A stretch of DNA of 22,998 nt from contig CAYLLY010000032.1 of assembly GCA_964384595.1 (NCBI GenBank), positions 1-22,998 on the forward strand. The letters are read 5' to 3'. The notes beneath the pieces are model-generated. The model did no database searches. It was given only the letters and a program-made list of their open reading frames with translations, and had not been told where the DNA came from. The DNA is from SCTG01 sp964384595 (lineage in GTDB: Bacteria; Nitrospirota; Nitrospiria; Nitrospirales; NS-4). Both the position numbers and the translations under genes were made by a program. Shown piece by piece: positions 20,675-22,998 of this stretch (position 1 is its first letter; each line of letters begins with the position of its first letter).

Positions 20675-21525
20675 AGACCTTTCAAACGGGAGGGGGGCGG
20701 TTTCCCTGGCTTGTAATCCCGCCGGCGGCAGTACTGATCGTCCTGTTCGGCGTTCCGCTGTTGCTGGTGCTGGCCGTTAGTTTCGCCTCGCGCGGGACGT
20801 ACGGCGGCATCGAATGGGCGCTCACCTTCACCAACTACACCAGCATCGCGGATCTGCTGTACCTGCGCATTTTCTGGCGGTCGCTGTGGCTGGCCGCCGT
20901 CACCACGGTGCTCTGCCTGGTCATGGGCTTTCCGCTGGCCTACGGCATCGCGCGCGCGCCGAAGCGTCGTCAGGGAATCTTATTGTTTCTCGTGATCATT
21001 CCCTTCTGGACCAACTTTCTGGTCCGCACCTACGCCTGGATGTTCATCCTGCGCACCGAAGGTCTGCTGAACCAGGCGCTGTTGTCGCTCGGCCTCATTC
21101 ACGAGCCGCTGAATCTGCTGTTCACCGACTGGGCCGTGCTGATCGGGTTGGTGTATGGCTACCTGCCGTTCATGGTCCTGCCGCTGTACGCGGCGCTGGA
21201 AAGGCTGGATCGCTCGCTGGTCGAGGCCGCATGGGACCTCTACGCGAAGCCCCTTCAAGTATTTACGCGCGTGGTGCTGCCCTTATCAAAGCCGGGTGTC
21301 ATCGCGGGCTGCGTGCTGGTCTTTGTCCCCTCGCTTGGCGCCTACGTGACGCCCGACCTGTTGGGCGGGGCGCGGACGATGATGATCGGCAACCTGATCC
21401 AGCACCAGTACCTGGTGGTGCGTGATTGGCCGTTCGGCTCATCGCTGTCGTTCGTGTTGATGGCGGGCGTGCTTGCGGCGGTGCTGTATTACCTGCGCGC
21501 CGGCGGGGCGAGGAGTCTCACGTGA
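20671..21525 (+). CDS. potB: ABC transporter permease, PotB-like
   Basis: The 284-residue permease has six predicted membrane helices; the first is at about residues 15-37 (PWLVIPPAAVLIVLFGVPLLLVLAVSF). The EAA-type coupling loop is at about residues 185-205 (SLVEAAWDLYAKPLQVFTRVVLPLSKPG). The ERL(D)RSLVEAAWDL stretch and the SLGAYVTPDLLGG segment are typical of PotB/CysT-type subunits. The start is the ATG at 20671, inside the potA stop; a longer frame adds 11 residues encoded by potA sequence. It overlaps potC by GTGA (21522-21525). Confidence 0.9.
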   Translation: MKTFQTGGGRFPWLVIPPAAVLIVLFGVPLLLVLAVSFASRGTYGGIEWALTFTNYTSIADLLYLRIFWRSLWLAAVTTVLCLVMGFPLAYGIARAPKRRQGILLFLVIIPFWTNFLVRTYAWMFILRTEGLLNQALLSLGLIHEPLNLLFTDWAVLIGLVYGYLPFMVLPLYAALERLDRSLVEAAWDLYAKPLQVFTRVVLPLSKPGVIAGCVLVFVPSLGAYVTPDLLGGARTMMIGNLIQHQYLVVRDWPFGSSLSFVLMAGVLAAVLYYLRAGGARSLT

Positions 21526-22286
21526 AAACCGGCCGCTGGCTCATTGCGGCGAGCGTGGCGGACCTGCTGTTTCTCTATCTGCCGATCGCGATCCTGGTCG
21601 TGTTCTCGTTCAATGCGTCCAAGCTCTCCGCCCGCTGGCAGGGCTTTTCGCTCCAGTGGTACGCCAAGCTGTTCACGGACCAGGCGCTGCTGGCGGCCAC
21701 CGTGAACAGCCTGATCATCGCGGTGGTCTCGACGGTCCTTGCCGGCGTGCTGGGCGTGCTGACCGCCGTGGCCTTGGAGCGACAGTCGTTTCGCGGGCGG
21801 GCGGCGTTCGAGGCGTTCCTGCTCCTGCCGATCGTCATTCCCGAGATCATGATGGGGGTGGCGATGCTGCTGTTCTTCGTGATGATAAACCTGCCGCTCT
21901 CGCTGGCCACGATGACCATCGCGCACACGGTGTTCAACTTTCCCGTCGTGGCGTTGATCGTGCGCGCGCGCCTGCGCAAGCTGGACCCGCGGTTGGAGGA
22001 GGCGGCGAGGGACCTGGGGGCGACGCCGTGGATCGCCTTCAAACGGGTGACGCTGCCGCTGCTGATGCCCGGCATCGTCGGCGCGCTGCTGATGGCCTTC
22101 ACGCTGTCGTTGGACGACTTCATTATCAGCTTCTTCACGGCGGGGGTCGGCTCGACGACGCTGCCGATCAAGGTCTACGGGATGTTGAAGTCGGCGGTGA
22201 CGCCGGAGGTCAACGCGCTCTCGGCGATCCTGGTACTGGTGTCCATGGCGCTCGTCGCCGCGGCGACCTGGGTGCAGCGGAAGTGA
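21522..22286 (+). CDS. potC: ABC transporter permease, PotC-like
   Basis: The 254-residue permease has about six membrane helices, beginning with ASVADLLFLYLPIAILVVFSFN, the PotC signature segment with FNASK, and the EAA loop in DPRLEEAARDLGATPWIAFKRVTLPLLMPG (about residues 159-188), followed by SLDDFIISFFTAGVGSTTLP, which is characteristic of PotC. It would pair with PotB in the membrane. The GTG at 21522 overlaps the potB stop; an upstream in-frame ATG belongs to a shadow frame. No potD gene follows; instead there is a palindromic intergenic region. Confidence 0.9.
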   Translation: MKTGRWLIAASVADLLFLYLPIAILVVFSFNASKLSARWQGFSLQWYAKLFTDQALLAATVNSLIIAVVSTVLAGVLGVLTAVALERQSFRGRAAFEAFLLLPIVIPEIMMGVAMLLFFVMINLPLSLATMTIAHTVFNFPVVALIVRARLRKLDPRLEEAARDLGATPWIAFKRVTLPLLMPGIVGALLMAFTLSLDDFIISFFTAGVGSTTLPIKVYGMLKSAVTPEVNALSAILVLVSMALVAAATWVQRK

Positions 22287-22316
22287 GCGAAACCGAAGAA
22301 AAGAGCGGGTCCTGTC

Positions 22317-22452
22317 GGCGAACAGCCCAGCCGTGCTCGCTCCACCCATCCCCCAGTGGGGCCCTTACGCTGCGCGCGGACTGGGCGCCCGTTCGCCGCC
22401 ACCCGCAAAAAATTCCCCTCGCCCCTGTGAGGGAGAGGGGAGGGTGAGGGGG
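22317..22452. repeat. GC-rich palindromic intergenic element after potC
   Basis: Three nested structures can be seen. GGCGAAC (22317-22323) and GCCCAG (22325-22330) pair with CTGGGC (22381-22386) and GTTCGCC (22391-22397). Within that loop, CCCC-AGT-GGGG (22351-22361) forms a small hairpin. Further on, CCCCTC (22415-22420) pairs with GAGGGG (22435-22440) around a CCCC/GGG inner step. The last part resembles the GGGAGAGGGG-type palindromes repeated in many genomes. It probably terminates potABC transcription and may be a REP-like composite. No ORF of note lies in it. Confidence 0.65.
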
Positions 22453-22500
22453 CAAGCATGTGATTCTTCAGATCATTAAGAAGTAAATGGAGGTATGCTC

Positions 22501-22794
22501 ATGAAAGAACCGAGGGGGTTAGACTGGGGAGATAGGTTCTGCCTTAATTTCGGTGGTGCACTCATTTTAGTTGGAGCCTTAAATGCTTTTTGGTGGGGTA
22601 CGGGTCCAAGTATTATCGTTATAGGAGTTGGATTCAGTCTCCTGGCGCTAACACTTATTGGTCGACTAAACATTGTGATACTTGAGCTGCAAGAGATGAA
22701 TAGTACGGTGCGAAGAATTTTGGAGGGTCCCGAAGCGGAGTTTATATCCGATTACGCCTGCAATCGGATCCGTCAGAAGCTGAAGATCGATTAG
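22501..22794 (+). CDS. Small two-pass membrane protein of low GC
   Basis: The 97-residue product has two hydrophobic segments (FCLNFGGALILVGALNAFWWG and PSIIVIGVGFSLLALTLIG), followed by a helical hydrophilic tail (LNIVILELQEMNSTVRRILEG..., ending RIRQKLKID). The start at 22501 is set by GGAGG (22489-22493) with a 7-nt spacing; ATG at 22495 would be only 1 nt from it. Codon use and base composition are visibly more AT-rich than in the neighbouring Pot genes, suggesting transfer. Function unknown. Confidence 0.7.
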   Translation: MKEPRGLDWGDRFCLNFGGALILVGALNAFWWGTGPSIIVIGVGFSLLALTLIGRLNIVILELQEMNSTVRRILEGPEAEFISDYACNRIRQKLKID

Positions 22795-22820
22795 CTGTGG
22801 GAGGGAGACGAATGGTGTCG

Positions 22821-22850
22821 TTACCTTTTCTGCTTTGATGTGTCTATAAT
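22821..22850 (+). promoter_or_regulatory. Putative promoter of the right-edge gene
   Basis: A perfect TATAAT (22845-22850) lies 7 nt before the ATG at 22858. A poor -35 candidate, TTACCT (22821-22826), is 18 nt upstream. The arrangement again places the transcription start almost at the start codon. Confidence 0.5.
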
Positions 22851-22857
22851 ATAAGCC

Positions 22858-22998
22858 ATGAAATCGCACAGCGCAGCGTTGCGGAAAGAGGCGCCGGCAC
22901 TGTTGGCGCGGTACCGGTACCCGATTCAATGGCATCGGGGGAGAGGGACGTGGTCTGCCTGGCCGGTGGGTTTGCCGGTTGTGGCCATGGATACGACA
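22858..22998 (+). CDS. Partial gene at right edge, function unknown
   Basis: An open frame from the ATG at 22858 runs without a stop to the window end (47 codons). The visible peptide starts MKSHSAALRKEAPALLARYR and continues through WHRGRGTWSAWPVGLPVV. There is no signal peptide or recognised motif in the part shown. The perfect TATAAT 7 nt upstream and GC-rich codons similar to the main chromosome support a real gene, but the product cannot be named from this fragment. Confidence 0.5.
   Translation, partial: MKSHSAALRKEAPALLARYRYPIQWHRGRGTWSAWPVGLPVVAMDTT

Overview
The window is GC-rich bacterial chromosome with very tight gene packing: many neighbouring genes overlap by 4 nt (ATGA or GTGA). 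The gene set combines GlgA, GlgC and a GH57 branching enzyme with a DUF4912 partner, a thioredoxin-fold 2Fe-2S ferredoxin plus a bacterial-type ferredoxin, QueC, and a DksA-like protein with a long basic tail. This fits a Nitrospirota (Nitrospira-like) organism. That assignment is inferred from gene content, not from a marker gene.

Layout. (1) 19-1151, minus strand: a three-gene redox operon (Cys-rich zinc-ribbon-like protein, 2Fe-2S ferredoxin, dicluster ferredoxin) ending in a hairpin. (2) 1187-2806, plus: a small exported protein, alanine dehydrogenase and a tRNA-Pro(CGG) beginning 2 nt after the ald stop. (3) 2831-3196: an AT-rich inverted repeat and acylphosphatase. (4) 3242-7300, plus: a housekeeping/stress operon (apt, Nudix hydrolase, DksA-like, HtrA-like protease, queC, a 47-aa membrane protein, an exported protein), closed by a hairpin terminator of a repeated design. 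(5) 7308-9172: a visibly lower-GC pair, a formylglycine-enzyme-like protein without the active-site Cys and a caspase-like lipoprotein in which both catalytic residues are replaced. (6) 9206-13402, plus: an operon of a J-domain protein, an Fe(III)-type binding protein, a small exported protein, glgA and a His-rich membrane protein. (7) 13453-15191, plus: an ArsR-controlled cassette (ArsR, DUF2703, aquaporin, 75-aa membrane protein) with two ATCAA-N6-TTGAT operators. (8) 19488-15210, minus: glgC, DUF4912, GH57 branching enzyme and a CysQ/IMPase-family phosphatase. (9) 19499-22286, plus: a second copy of the hairpin element, then a PotABC-type ABC transporter without a linked binding protein. 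(10) 22317-22998: GC-rich palindromes, a low-GC small membrane protein and a gene cut by the window edge.

How the genes work together. GlgC makes ADP-glucose, GlgA polymerises it and the GH57 enzyme probably adds branches, so glycogen synthesis is split between two opposed operons with the ArsR cassette between them. The most striking regulatory pattern is recurrent: several sigma-70-like promoters have a -10 box ending only 6-10 nt before a start codon (apt, the J-domain gene, arsR, glgC, the right-edge gene, and perhaps the gene at 1187). This predicts leaderless or near-leaderless mRNAs. The most unusual proteins are the catalytically degenerate caspase/FGE pair and the ArsR cassette, which has an aquaporin but no recognisable pump or arsenate reductase.
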